IMG/VR virus record: IMGVR_UViG_3300022744_000022
Location: 124,001 to 188,000 of that record
Length of the DNA stretch: 64,000 nucleotides
Source: a virus
Direction: 5' to 3' (one strand)
Position numbers and translations under genes: made by a program. Positions within the stretch are counted from its first letter, which is position 1. The number at the start of each line of letters is the position of its first letter. The notes beneath the pieces were generated by a model. It saw nothing but the letters and a program-made list of their open reading frames with translations, searched no databases and was not told where the DNA came from. Shown here in pieces: positions 1-6,886 of this stretch.

Positions 1-40
1 TAAAAAGCAAGAGGCTGTGGGACGGATCCCACAGCCTCTT
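1..40 (-). terminator. Rho-independent terminator of the leftmost minus-strand operon
   Basis: A perfect 14-bp stem (AAGAGGCTGTGGGA and its complement) closes a 4-nt loop at 9-40. On the minus strand it is followed by CTTTTT. It lies just after the stop codon of the gene ending at 61, as expected for an intrinsic terminator. Confidence 0.85.
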
Positions 41-60
41 GGCTCAACCGTTGAGACGTT

Positions 61-396
61 TCAATCGTCGCTGGGCTCGTCCTCGTCATCACCGGCGTCA
101 TCGGAATCGTCGTCCTTCTTGGACTTCTTTTTCCGAGACTTCGGCGCTTCTTTGACGACCGGCGGAGCAACGGCGACCGGGGCAGCCTTCGCTTCGCCCG
201 AACGCACACGCAGCACCTTGTCCACGAGAGCGATCAGGTGATCCGTCGAGTGCTTGGCAGCACCCTCCGGAATAGCAACGGGGCCTGCTTCTGCTTCCAG
301 CTCAGCACAATACCCTGCCGCATTGGCGATCTGTCTGCCGTACTGCTTGGCAGTCTGGCATCGGGCCCGGAACTCAGTCAACGCTTGTGGTGTCAT
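61..396 (-). CDS. Small protein with a charged lysine/aspartate tail
   Basis: No family recognised. The protein has about 111 residues: a helical N-terminal part with two cysteines, an Ala/Val/Pro-rich linker, then a basic block (KSRKKKSKK) and a very acidic end (DDEDEPSDD). I chose an ATG at 396, or its neighbour at 399, behind a GAGGCGG ribosome-binding site rather than a longer reading. It overlaps the 3' end of the upstream lipoprotein-like gene by about 23 nt, so the two are probably co-transcribed and end at the terminator at 1-40. The charged tail suggests nucleic-acid or virion contacts, which is inference only. Confidence 0.7.
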   Translation of the reverse strand: MTPQALTEFRARCQTAKQYGRQIANAAGYCAELEAEAGPVAIPEGAAKHSTDHLIALVDKVLRVRSGEAKAAPVAVAPPVVKEAPKSRKKKSKKDDDSDDAGDDEDEPSDD

Positions 397-1252
397 CATC
401 CGCCTCTTGCTTCTGTTGGGGGATAAGAGAATTCTCGCCCAAGAGCTGCGGGATCCTGTGACGGCGCTGAGCCCTACCCCCTGCAATTGCAGCAGAGAGC
501 AACTTGCTCTTGGTGACCTTCGTCTCGTCAATGGGAAGACACGCCCCTGCGTTAGCGAGATCCCGGGGATCCGCCCAGTATGTGTTTCGCATAGGGCCGC
601 CCACGTTCAGAGGACAGAAGTTACGAGCCTCACCACGCCAGTAATCCATGTCCCCGCCCCACTGGATCGGTTTGCCTGGAAGGGTCTGAGGGACAACACC
701 ACTAAAGTAGAGTTCGCGAGCTTGACTGCGAAAGGCCGTCCACCCCTTGACCGTGGATGCCCAGTTGCCTGTGCAACCCTCTGGCGTCGGCCTCTTAGTT
801 GTCGGGTCTTTACCCGTACACTCTACCCAACCCTTCTCAGGCGGCTCTGTGCCTTGCATAGGCAGGTAGCTGACCCAGATTTGGCGGGTGTCCGTGAAGG
901 GTTCACGTCGCGTAATCTTCGAGGACTGCGCGTACATGGCATTGAGCAGAGACTTGTCGCTCCGCATCTCTCGCATGTTCTCCAACGTCTGGAGCAACTT
1001 CTGGGCTTCTTCAATACTGAATCCGCCCTCGCTCACGCAGATCTTGGTGAACCACTCACTCTCAAGGCGGCTTGTCCGAATAGCCTTCCTAGGTTCGGGA
1101 ACCTTGGGCTGCGCTTCGGCTACCACTACCGTGCTAATGGTCTGAACGACCGCTTGAGGGGCAGCCGTCAAATTAGGTACGCTATCTTGCGCCACCGAAG
1201 TTGAGCAGGCCACCATCGCGAAAGAGATGCTTACGAGCTTCAAACTTTTCAT
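374..1252 (-). CDS. Secreted lipoprotein-like phage protein
   Basis: This 292-residue protein starts with Lys, a short hydrophobic stretch (residues 5-15) and a possible lipobox (MVAC, Cys16), so export and lipid attachment are plausible. A mature domain follows with several cysteines and a conserved-looking CVSEGGF segment near residue 72. The C-terminus is Gln/Asp-rich. An AGGAGACAGGAA ribosome-binding site precedes the ATG. It is the first gene of a two-gene minus-strand operon. No enzymatic family is recognised. A glutamate-centred lysozyme-like role for CVSEGG is possible but unproven. Confidence 0.75.
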   Translation of the reverse strand: MKSLKLVSISFAMVACSTSVAQDSVPNLTAAPQAVVQTISTVVVAEAQPKVPEPRKAIRTSRLESEWFTKICVSEGGFSIEEAQKLLQTLENMREMRSDKSLLNAMYAQSSKITRREPFTDTRQIWVSYLPMQGTEPPEKGWVECTGKDPTTKRPTPEGCTGNWASTVKGWTAFRSQARELYFSGVVPQTLPGKPIQWGGDMDYWRGEARNFCPLNVGGPMRNTYWADPRDLANAGACLPIDETKVTKSKLLSAAIAGGRAQRRHRIPQLLGENSLIPQQKQEADDDTTSVD

Positions 1253-1479
1253 TTCCTGTCTCCTAGTTAGATCGCATCACTCTGAGTGCATGAGCCGTGG
1301 GCATGCCTTTCTTCGGACTCAGATCAGCCACGCTGGTTGGCGTTGTGATTAACGCCTGGACCTGTTGACTACGTTTCTGAGTTCATTGGCTCAAGTTAGA
1401 GATCTTTACACTCATCTGGATGCTGTGAAGTTGACCTTGTAACACTGTGACAAGAGAACTATCGTTTAGGGGTTGAAGT

Positions 1480-1495
1480 TGGCACAGCATTTGCA
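1480..1495 (+). promoter_or_regulatory. Sigma-54-like promoter (-24/-12)
   Basis: TGGCAC, 5 nt, then TTGCA matches the known sigma-54 consensus exactly and lies in an intergenic region about 77 nt upstream of the gene at 1572. A chance match is not excluded in a 64-kb window. Confidence 0.45.
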
Positions 1496-1557
1496 AGACA
1501 GCACTTAGAAGTGCGCCCACTCTATTACACCAGCCGCACAGGTTTTTGTTGGGCCCG

Positions 1558-1565
1558 GTGTATGT
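1558..1565 (+). promoter_or_regulatory. GTGTANNN start-proximal promoter
   Basis: GTGTATGT ends 6 nt before the ATG at 1572, the standard spacing of this window-wide promoter class. Confidence 0.6.
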
Positions 1566-1571
1566 ACCCCC

Positions 1572-2030
1572 ATGGCATCGACTCCCACGATTTCTACTTC
1601 ACAGAATGTTGAGCGTCACCGGACCTTGTTGGGCAAGGAGCCCACTGGGATTCAGGTCCGCCTGTACGAAAACTTCCCTACGTTCCGAGGCTTCTCGGAT
1701 AAGACCCTAAACCCCGAGGTCTTGGAGGCCGTGATCGTTTTGGGTCTGACCTTCGGTACGGCGCAGGATCGAGTCTTTGTGCTAGCCCCTGTAGCGCATG
1801 AGGACTGGGTGCTCGAAGAGTTCAACAAGGTCACGGACCTTGTGTTCAACGAGTGCAAGAAGCACCCGCACCGAGCCCGAGTCGCCAAAGCTTACGGCAC
1901 GCTGTTCAAGAAGATGGCCATCATGGGTCGGCTGTTGCAGTTCAAGGAGGAGCCTGTTCGTTGGGTTTCGTTCGGTTTCTCCGCAGAAGATCCGATCCCT
2001 GAGTGGATGCCGCAACGCTTGCTCAAGTAG
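1572..2030 (+). CDS. Conserved-looking phage protein, function unknown
   Basis: A 152-residue soluble protein of mixed alpha/beta character with no recognised domain. It has a central hydrophobic strand (VLEAVIVLGLTFG) and ends in a basic helix. It is a single gene behind a GTGTATGT box 6 nt from the ATG, without an obvious ribosome-binding site, so its mRNA is probably leaderless. It ends in TAG and overlaps the convergent gene at 2023 by 8 nt. Confidence 0.75.
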   Translation: MASTPTISTSQNVERHRTLLGKEPTGIQVRLYENFPTFRGFSDKTLNPEVLEAVIVLGLTFGTAQDRVFVLAPVAHEDWVLEEFNKVTDLVFNECKKHPHRARVAKAYGTLFKKMAIMGRLLQFKEEPVRWVSFGFSAEDPIPEWMPQRLLK

Positions 2031-2457
2031 GCTCGTCCTCTTTGGCCAAGTGATCAAACAACGTGACCGGCGGTTGAACTGCTGTTGGGACGGGGACCGG
2101 CGGTTGAACTGTCGGGACGGCTTCGGGAGCTGCAACGGGCGTCCTGGTAACTGTTACGGTTCTGGTTTGGAACAGACCCCCGTCCGTTCGCTGCCGACGG
2201 CTTGTTGGCCGCTCACCGAGGAAGCCGTCGAAAACGTCGTCCATCCTGGTGAACACCTCATCCATTCGGTCAAAAGCCTCCGAGGAGATGTCCCTTCGAT
2301 ACAGACGCCGGGGCTGCTCTAGGGGGCGTTCGACCCGAGGTTGAGGGTCAGGGACAGGCTCTTGTCGAGGGGCAGGTTTGGGTCGGGTCCAGAGGTAGAT
2401 CAGGAGCGCCCCCAAAAGGACGCCTGTAATCAACATGCCGATTCCGATCAGGATCAT
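2023..2457 (-). CDS. Membrane-anchored proline-rich protein with C-terminal LFDHL tag
   Basis: 144 residues. An N-terminal membrane helix (residues 2-23) is followed by basic and proline-rich low-complexity sequence containing duplicated VQPPV segments. The protein ends in VTLFDHLAKEDE. That C-terminal motif is shared with several unrelated proteins in this window (3394, 28601, 47464, 60100) and is the only recognisable part. A GTGTACCC box ends 6 nt before the ATG. Membrane topology suggests the tail is cytoplasmic, where the tag could recruit a common partner; this is inference. Confidence 0.75.
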   Translation of the reverse strand: MILIGIGMLITGVLLGALLIYLWTRPKPAPRQEPVPDPQPRVERPLEQPRRLYRRDISSEAFDRMDEVFTRMDDVFDGFLGERPTSRRQRTDGGLFQTRTVTVTRTPVAAPEAVPTVQPPVPVPTAVQPPVTLFDHLAKEDEPT

Positions 2458-2463
2458 CCTCTA

Positions 2464-2471
2464 GGGTACAC
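2464..2471 (-). promoter_or_regulatory. GTGTANNN start-proximal promoter
   Basis: GTGTACCC on the minus strand ends 6 nt before the ATG at 2457. Confidence 0.55.
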
Positions 2472-2513
2472 CGGACGAAAGCTCTTGTGCGCTCTGTACC
2501 TGTAGGAGAGTAG

Positions 2514-3110
2514 ATGGCCGCCCTCATGCTTCAAGTCCCTGCCGAGACTGCTCGTGTTCTGCACGAGCTTCCGGTCCCGGGCAATCGAGAACGTCACGAC
2601 CCTCATGTGACGGTCATGTACCTGGGTAAGGATCTGCCGATCGAACGTATTGGCGAGATGCTGCCCGTAATCTACAACGTGACTTCCAAGACGCTACCCT
2701 TTTCAGTGTCCACGAGCCACGTCACCTGCTTCCCTGGGGGCGATGACGGGGTGCCGGTGATTGCACAGATTGACTCACCGGCGTTGCACCGCTTCCGAGA
2801 GAAACTGGTGCAGGCGTTCGAGGCTGCCGACCTTCCCTACGACAACAAGTTCCCCGAGTACAAGCCGCACACCACTCTCGCGTACGATCCTGATCTCGAT
2901 ACGGAAGTGGACCTCGACATCCCCGAAGTCTCATGGGGGGCCCACGAGCTGGTTCTCTGGGGCGCTGATCGGGGGACGGGCCGTCTAGTGGTCAAGTTCC
3001 CGCTGAGCCTACCTGCGGGGAAGGTAGCGAGCACCGGGTCCCACGATGCGCTGTATCGAGCAGCCGTACGACTCTCACTCTGGGGTCAACGCGATAGGCT
3101 CGTGGGCTGA
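2514..3110 (+). CDS. 2H phosphoesterase (LigT / 2'-5' RNA ligase-like)
   Basis: 198 residues. Two H-x-T-x motifs, HVTV (His31) and HTTL (about His119), are spaced as in the 2H phosphoesterase superfamily, whose members cleave or form 2'-5' and cyclic phosphodiester bonds. Known phage members include Acb1, which degrades the cyclic nucleotides of CBASS defence, and RNA-end-processing enzymes. The sequence does not tell which applies here. TAGGAGAG provides a good ribosome-binding site before the ATG. RNA ligases and NAD-related enzymes elsewhere in the window fit either an RNA-repair or an anti-signalling role. Confidence 0.85.
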   Translation: MAALMLQVPAETARVLHELPVPGNRERHDPHVTVMYLGKDLPIERIGEMLPVIYNVTSKTLPFSVSTSHVTCFPGGDDGVPVIAQIDSPALHRFREKLVQAFEAADLPYDNKFPEYKPHTTLAYDPDLDTEVDLDIPEVSWGAHELVLWGADRGTGRLVVKFPLSLPAGKVASTGSHDALYRAAVRLSLWGQRDRLVG

Positions 3111-3359
3111 ACTCTTTGGGGCAGGCTCTTTTTTGAGCATAACTAGGCAATGCGTGCATTTGGGGATGTGCCGGTCGTGAGACGGGTGTCGCCAAACGAA
3201 GCCGTCAGCCCGTGGTTTGAGTCGGCCACATAGCGGCCCATTGCCCGCGTGGAAGATCCAATGGGCCACAGGTTTACGGGACCCTCGGTAGAACCAAGCC
3301 CCTATACTGCCGATTCCTTGCACACCCTTGAATTCCCACAAGAAAAATCCACCTACCAC
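3075..3359 (-). CDS. Small zinc-site protein (H...LCG...CxxC type)
   Basis: Up to 94 residues. Its core has a spaced His, LCG, a His-rich segment (WRHPSHDRH) and CTHC, which together look like a single zinc site. The same layout appears in the proteins at 38212 and 45165. The start is uncertain: GTG at about 3359 or a downstream GTG, since there is no ATG. It overlaps the convergent 2H gene by 36 nt. No enzymatic role can be assigned. Confidence 0.55.
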   Translation of the reverse strand: MVGGFFLWEFKGVQGIGSIGAWFYRGSRKPVAHWIFHAGNGPLCGRLKPRADGFVWRHPSHDRHIPKCTHCLVMLKKEPAPKSSAHEPIALTPE

Positions 3360-3393
3360 AAAATCTCACGTTGTAGGTGAAGCGCTCTAGCCC

Positions 3394-4074
3394 CTATTCG
3401 TCATCTGCCATGAGCAGGTGATCGAACAACGTGAGGGGTTTGGGGCCGGTGATTGCAGTGAATGCCCCAGGCACCACGGTGATCTGAAAGGCCACAGCTT
3501 CTCGCAGGCTATCGATCTGGTGCGTCTGACTCTTGAGCCGGTAACCCTCAGGCACCGCTTGCTGTGCCACGGCGTTGAGATCTTGCCCCACGATCAACCT
3601 ACGGTCCCGGCTAGCGTGGACGCAGTACGTACCGCATCTGGGGCAGAGCCAAAATGTCGTATTCGAGGGGAGCACCTCATTCAGGACTTCGTTGGTCTCA
3701 ACCCCGGAGCAGGAAGCGGGGTTCCAGCAGAGCTTTCCCAGGAAGGAAGCGGCGGCCACTTTCTGGGTAAGCACTTGGGATTGCACGCCTCTTGGGGCAT
3801 GGTTCGGACACACAACCTCGGGTTCCGCCTGACGGGGACGCTCATATCGCAAGAAGGCATGGTCTGAGCAAAACCGTCTAGAGCACTCTTGCCAGCACTC
3901 AGGGGCGGCCCGCTTGAACTGCCACGTGGTGTACTGCCGGTTGAACCCGACGGCTGCCCGTACCCCCGTCAGACTCACGAACGTTACGGTAGTCCCGTCC
4001 ACCCAAGCCACGATCCCCTCGACTCCCGAATGAGTGTCGGTCCAGGTTTCTCCAACTTTAGGTAAGGGCAGCAT
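3394..4074 (-). CDS. Cysteine-rich protein with C-terminal LFDHL tag
   Basis: 226 residues. The N-terminal half resembles a small beta-barrel (VGETWTD...VEGIVAWVDG). Cys/His pairs follow (CWQEC, FCSDH, CPNH, LCPRCGTYC) that probably bind zinc. The C-terminus is LTLFDHLLMADDE, the tag shared with several other proteins. The start ATG lies 27 nt from a minus-strand GTGTAGCC box within an inverted repeat at 4092-4110, with AAAAGAAG as a weak ribosome-binding site. It ends in TAG. Function unknown; nucleic-acid binding is a guess. Confidence 0.75.
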   Translation of the reverse strand: MLPLPKVGETWTDTHSGVEGIVAWVDGTTVTFVSLTGVRAAVGFNRQYTTWQFKRAAPECWQECSRRFCSDHAFLRYERPRQAEPEVVCPNHAPRGVQSQVLTQKVAAASFLGKLCWNPASCSGVETNEVLNEVLPSNTTFWLCPRCGTYCVHASRDRRLIVGQDLNAVAQQAVPEGYRLKSQTHQIDSLREAVAFQITVVPGAFTAITGPKPLTLFDHLLMADDE

Positions 4075-4091
4075 CTTCTTTTGTTGCGTTT

Positions 4092-4110
4092 GGTGTAGAA
4101 GGGCTACACC
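4092..4110. promoter_or_regulatory. Inverted GTGTAG boxes between divergent genes
   Basis: GGTGTAG, 5 nt, CTACACC: two facing copies of the promoter octamer core make a perfect 7-bp inverted repeat between the genes at 4074 (minus) and 4124 (plus). It may be a bidirectional promoter or an operator. Confidence 0.45.
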
Positions 4111-4123
4111 GAGTCCCGTAACG

Positions 4124-4558
4124 ATGCCTTCCCCGATTCCCCCGCAGGATGTTCAGCGAGCCCTCATGGCTCTCGGTGTGTCCCAGCAAGACTTTGATGC
4201 CATCCGACGGGTTCCGTTTCCGCAAGCTCAGACGCTACTGCAAGAGTTGAAGACGAAAGCTCGCCGCAACTACAAGCGACTGGCTCTTGAGCTGCACCCG
4301 GACCGGACACAAGGCGATGAAATCAAGGCTCAGTTGTTCGTGTTGCTCGGCCAAGTGCTGGGGGAACTCGACAAGACCACGGTGCATCCGCCTCCGCCGC
4401 CCCCACCTATGCCCTTCGTCAACTTCACCGCTGTGAATGTCTCGACATGGCAAGCATGGCAGGCACACGGCGTCCCTATGTCGTCAGCCACTACAGCCAG
4501 CACCGCTGGGTTTAGCCCAGCACAAGTGATCCGCATCGTGAGGATGCGGCCCCGATAA
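4124..4558 (+). CDS. J-domain (DnaJ-like) protein
   Basis: 144 residues. The central helical segment carries the J-domain signature HPD at residues 58-60, preceded by a basic helix (ARRNYKRLALEL) as in helix II of DnaJ proteins. J-domains stimulate the ATPase of Hsp70 (DnaK). A proline run and an unrecognised tail follow. There is no Gly/Phe or zinc-finger part, so this is a minimal co-chaperone that may redirect host DnaK. The ATG at 4124 was chosen because longer readings overlap the divergent gene. Confidence 0.8.
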   Translation: MPSPIPPQDVQRALMALGVSQQDFDAIRRVPFPQAQTLLQELKTKARRNYKRLALELHPDRTQGDEIKAQLFVLLGQVLGELDKTTVHPPPPPPPMPFVNFTAVNVSTWQAWQAHGVPMSSATTASTAGFSPAQVIRIVRMRPR

Positions 4559-4577
4559 CACAGAAGGAGAAAGTACG

Positions 4578-4943
4578 TTGTCAGCATTAGTCGATGAGGA
4601 GAAGGTCTGCCGTGATTGCACGCAGCCCTTCGTGTTTACCGTTCGTGACCAAGAGTTCTTCGCCAAGATGAACTTCACGCCCCCGAATCGCTGCAAGCCT
4701 TGCCGGGATAAGCGTAAAGCCGAGAAGAACGGTGCAGGTGCCTCACCGGGCCGTCCCCCTATGGGCAGGGCTCCGCTTGGTGTGTCCCCCTCGAATCCGA
4801 TCACGGAGTACCGCCAGCGTTTCGAGGGATCAGGTCCGCGTGCCCCGAACCCAGCCACGGTGCCATCGAGAGACGACAAGAACGACGGTCGTCGCCGTCG
4901 GGGCAAGTGGCGCGAGGATTCAGGGGACGGCGCTGATTGGTGA
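4578..4943 (+). CDS. Zinc-ribbon protein (zf-trcl-like)
   Basis: 121 residues beginning at TTG behind a strong AAGGAGA site. CRDC and CKPC flank a segment with FVFTVRDQEFF and TPPNRC, which matches the small probable zinc-ribbon family (D-x-x-L-x-C-x-x-C ... CxxCR). The C-terminal half is basic and low in complexity (RRRRGKWRED), suggesting nucleic-acid contact. Its role in the phage is unknown. Confidence 0.75.
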   Translation: MSALVDEEKVCRDCTQPFVFTVRDQEFFAKMNFTPPNRCKPCRDKRKAEKNGAGASPGRPPMGRAPLGVSPSNPITEYRQRFEGSGPRAPNPATVPSRDDKNDGRRRRGKWREDSGDGADW

Positions 4944-5018
4944 GGCTGGTGTAGGGTGTAGAACTGCTCGATACGTCGAGACACGAACGCCTGGATCGCT
5001 CGTCAACCCGTTGCAAAC

Positions 5019-5231
5019 ATGACGTGGCGGCCCATCAAGACAGCACCCAAGGACACTCGGGTTTTGCTGTACGATCCGACTCGGGCGGAGGGCTTCCGGG
5101 TAGCTTCTGGATGGTGGACGCCGAGTACGAAGTCGTGGCGGGACGATTCGGACCTCGTGTGGCACCCGACTCACTGGCAACCGTTGCCTGAGGAACCCCC
5201 AAGAGTGATCAGGACGCAAGGTTTACTATGA
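5019..5231 (+). CDS. DUF551-like small protein
   Basis: 70 residues. The pattern W-x-P-I near the start, a VLLYD strand and the C-terminal HWQPLPEEPP match DUF551-type proteins, which are common and uncharacterised in phages. Two GTGTAG boxes (4957-4974) lie about 45-60 nt upstream. It overlaps the next gene by ATGA. Confidence 0.75.
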   Translation: MTWRPIKTAPKDTRVLLYDPTRAEGFRVASGWWTPSTKSWRDDSDLVWHPTHWQPLPEEPPRVIRTQGLL

Positions 5232-5440
5232 GCAAGAAAGTCGTTGAGTTCCCAAGGCAGATCCTCAAGGTGGACCTCACCCCGATAGAGCTACGAATGC
5301 TGGCGGACCTCAAGAAGCTGCACGGCTGCAAAACGAACTCGGGCCTCCTGCGCCGTCTACTTCAAGACATCGCCAAGAAGGAAGGGATCAAAGTGCCTCG
5401 GAAGAAAAAGCCGAAGCCCACCGTTGACAGCCCTGCTTAG
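5228..5440 (+). CDS. Small basic protein, possible ribbon-helix-helix DNA binder
   Basis: 70 residues. A short strand (ILKVDLT) is followed by two helices (IELRMLADLKKLHG, SGLLRRLLQDIAKK) and a lysine-rich tail, the layout of ribbon-helix-helix regulators. It starts inside the ATGA overlap with the previous gene. DNA binding is inferred from shape and charge only. Confidence 0.6.
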   Translation: MSKKVVEFPRQILKVDLTPIELRMLADLKKLHGCKTNSGLLRRLLQDIAKKEGIKVPRKKKPKPTVDSPA

Positions 5441-5565
5441 CGGATTTACCTTCCCCACAGATGCAGATCTTCGGCCACCTCTGGTAGATTCGCGGTCTTG
5501 CTCGCGGCCCACCCTGTGACGTGTTCCCCAACCCGGTCGAACACCCAGTCACAGGAGCATTTATC

Positions 5566-5916
5566 GTGAGCAAGAAGAACAAGTTTCCGGAAATTAAAGC
5601 AGAATTGCGGGTTCGAGAGCAAGAGAGCCGCTCGATCCGTAAGCAGATCAACGAGTCCGCAGGCATGGAGCGTTGGGGCTTCTGGGCGGACAAGCGTAGG
5701 TACGGGTCCGAGACCCGTGACCTGCTGCTGGCGTACGGCTTCCTTCGTGGGATGCCGTACCGCGTCATCGAGCCCAAGACGCAGCCGAACAGTGGGCCCT
5801 ACGCAACCTGTATCCAGCGCTGCTTGGCAGCCCGTGGGCACGAGGTGCCGCCAGAAGACATCAAGGCGTGGCTTGAAGCCCAGTTACCGGCTGCTGATGA
5901 GCAGGAGGCGGCATGA
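5566..5916 (+). CDS. Unknown protein
   Basis: 116 residues, start GTG behind AGGAG. The N-terminal basic helical part is followed by a globular segment with WGFWADKRRYGSETRDLLL and PYATCIQRCLAARGH. The layout is reminiscent of small DNA-binding phage proteins, but no family is recognised. It overlaps the next gene by ATGA. Confidence 0.65.
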   Translation: MSKKNKFPEIKAELRVREQESRSIRKQINESAGMERWGFWADKRRYGSETRDLLLAYGFLRGMPYRVIEPKTQPNSGPYATCIQRCLAARGHEVPPEDIKAWLEAQLPAADEQEAA

Positions 5917-6530
5917 GGCCCGAGCCAGTATGTACTTGCGGCTCTGGGGCACACCCACGTGCCTGCAAGTTGCACCCCGAACTATACCGCCTCCACGTTG
6001 CGGAGCTAAACGTGGAGGGCTACCTGCCCGAAGATGAGCCCGCCGCCATGAAGGCGATGGACGAGTTGAACGCAGCAACGCAAGAAGCCTTGAAGAAGCG
6101 GGGAGATGCGATCGAACGACTCACTCGACTCGTGTTCCAAGCCAACCCGAATCTCAAGAGCTACAGCCTGCTCAAGTTCTGGAAGAAACCGCAAGGTGGC
6201 TTTGGGGGCGCTACCGATTACGAGGTGTGGTTGAGATCGCTCGATCATACGCAGCTGGCTAAGCGTTGGCGGGTCCCCTTCCGCTGCCCGGCTCATGCGA
6301 ATGGACATGCTGGTCCACACCATGAAAGCCGAAGACGTGATCGGTTTTTGTTCCCAGCAAGAGGCCCCGACTTTACTCCTGACCGGACTGGCCGAGATCC
6401 ATGCCAACGCGGGGATGTTCGGTGGGGTCGCCTCGGTGTCCTTCAAAATCAAATGGAAGCAACTAGACCGCCGTGGACAGGCGATCTGTCGCCGTCTGTT
6501 TGGAGACTGCCGTGGATAAGCTCTACCTGA
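5913..6530 (+). CDS. Unknown protein, reading frame doubtful after about 6290
   Basis: The first about 125 residues look coding: a CTCGSGAHPRAC cysteine start, then charged helices. From about position 6290 the frame becomes Arg/Pro-rich and the codon pattern improves in another frame, which carries the gene at 6295. Either a frameshift joins the two into one protein, or the first gene is read on through the overlap. The first part may be a helical protein with a small zinc knuckle. Confidence 0.5.
   Translation: MRPEPVCTCGSGAHPRACKLHPELYRLHVAELNVEGYLPEDEPAAMKAMDELNAATQEALKKRGDAIERLTRLVFQANPNLKSYSLLKFWKKPQGGFGGATDYEVWLRSLDHTQLAKRWRVPFRCPAHANGHAGPHHESRRRDRFLFPARGPDFTPDRTGRDPCQRGDVRWGRLGVLQNQMEATRPPWTGDLSPSVWRLPWISST
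6295..6519 (+). CDS. Unknown protein, probable C-terminal part of the preceding frame
   Basis: 74 residues (MRMDMLVHTMKAEDVIGF...) with normal codon use. It is nested inside the 3' end of the frame starting at 5913. The frame is open only from 6235 on, so it either starts at the ATG at 6295/6301 or is reached by a frameshift near 6240-6295. Its stop overlaps the GTG of the next gene. No family recognised. Confidence 0.5.
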   Translation: MRMDMLVHTMKAEDVIGFCSQQEAPTLLLTGLAEIHANAGMFGGVASVSFKIKWKQLDRRGQAICRRLFGDCRG

Positions 6531-6886
6531 TCGTCCGTGAGGATCTGCCGCCTGGGCAACAAGCGGTCCAGGCGGCCCACGCTTTGCGCCTTTTTGTGGC
6601 GCTCCACCCCGAAATTGACCGGGCCTGGTACGAGGAATCGAACACTCTGGCCCTTCTGGGGCTTCCAAACGAGGTCGCGCTCGGTGTAATAGTAGAGAAG
6701 GCTCAGCGCCTTGGTGTCCCGGTGGCCTGCTTCCGGGAACCCGACCGCAACAACGAACTGACCGCAATCGCTCTTGGCCCTCGGGGTAATAACCTGACGC
6801 GGAACCTACCCCTCGCATTACAATGGCCTTCTTCTTCCTTCTCGCAATCCCCCTCGTCCTCGGTGTCCTCGGGTTCATCGTCCTAA
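6512..6886 (+). CDS. PTH2-type peptidyl-tRNA hydrolase
   Basis: 124 residues from a GTG that overlaps the previous stop. The N-terminus KLYLIVREDLPPGQQAVQ followed by AAHA matches the PTH2 fold of archaea and eukaryotes (K-x-VLVVR-x-DL ... GK-x-AAQ-x-HA). These enzymes hydrolyse peptidyl-tRNA to recycle stalled tRNAs. The canonical GK-x-AAQ is altered here (GQQAVQAAHA), so catalysis is not certain. Bacteria normally use the unrelated Pth1. A second PTH2-like gene is at 43998. The Ser-rich C-terminal tail overlaps the next gene by 64 nt. Confidence 0.7.
   Translation: MDKLYLIVREDLPPGQQAVQAAHALRLFVALHPEIDRAWYEESNTLALLGLPNEVALGVIVEKAQRLGVPVACFREPDRNNELTAIALGPRGNNLTRNLPLALQWPSSSFSQSPSSSVSSGSSS

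Larger units (their letters stand above)
1253..1571. other. Divergent intergenic region with several promoter-like sites
   Basis: This 319-nt non-coding stretch separates a minus-strand and a plus-strand gene. It contains a sigma-54-like site (1480-1495) and a plus-strand GTGTATGT box (1558-1565). A minus-strand GTGTAATA copy lies at 1523-1530. No open frame in it looks coding. Confidence 0.6.

Noticed and set aside
254-1204. A 316-codon plus-strand open frame
   Set aside because: It lies opposite the lipoprotein-like gene (374-1252, minus), has poor codon character and no ribosome-binding site; the minus gene has a signal sequence and a good start.
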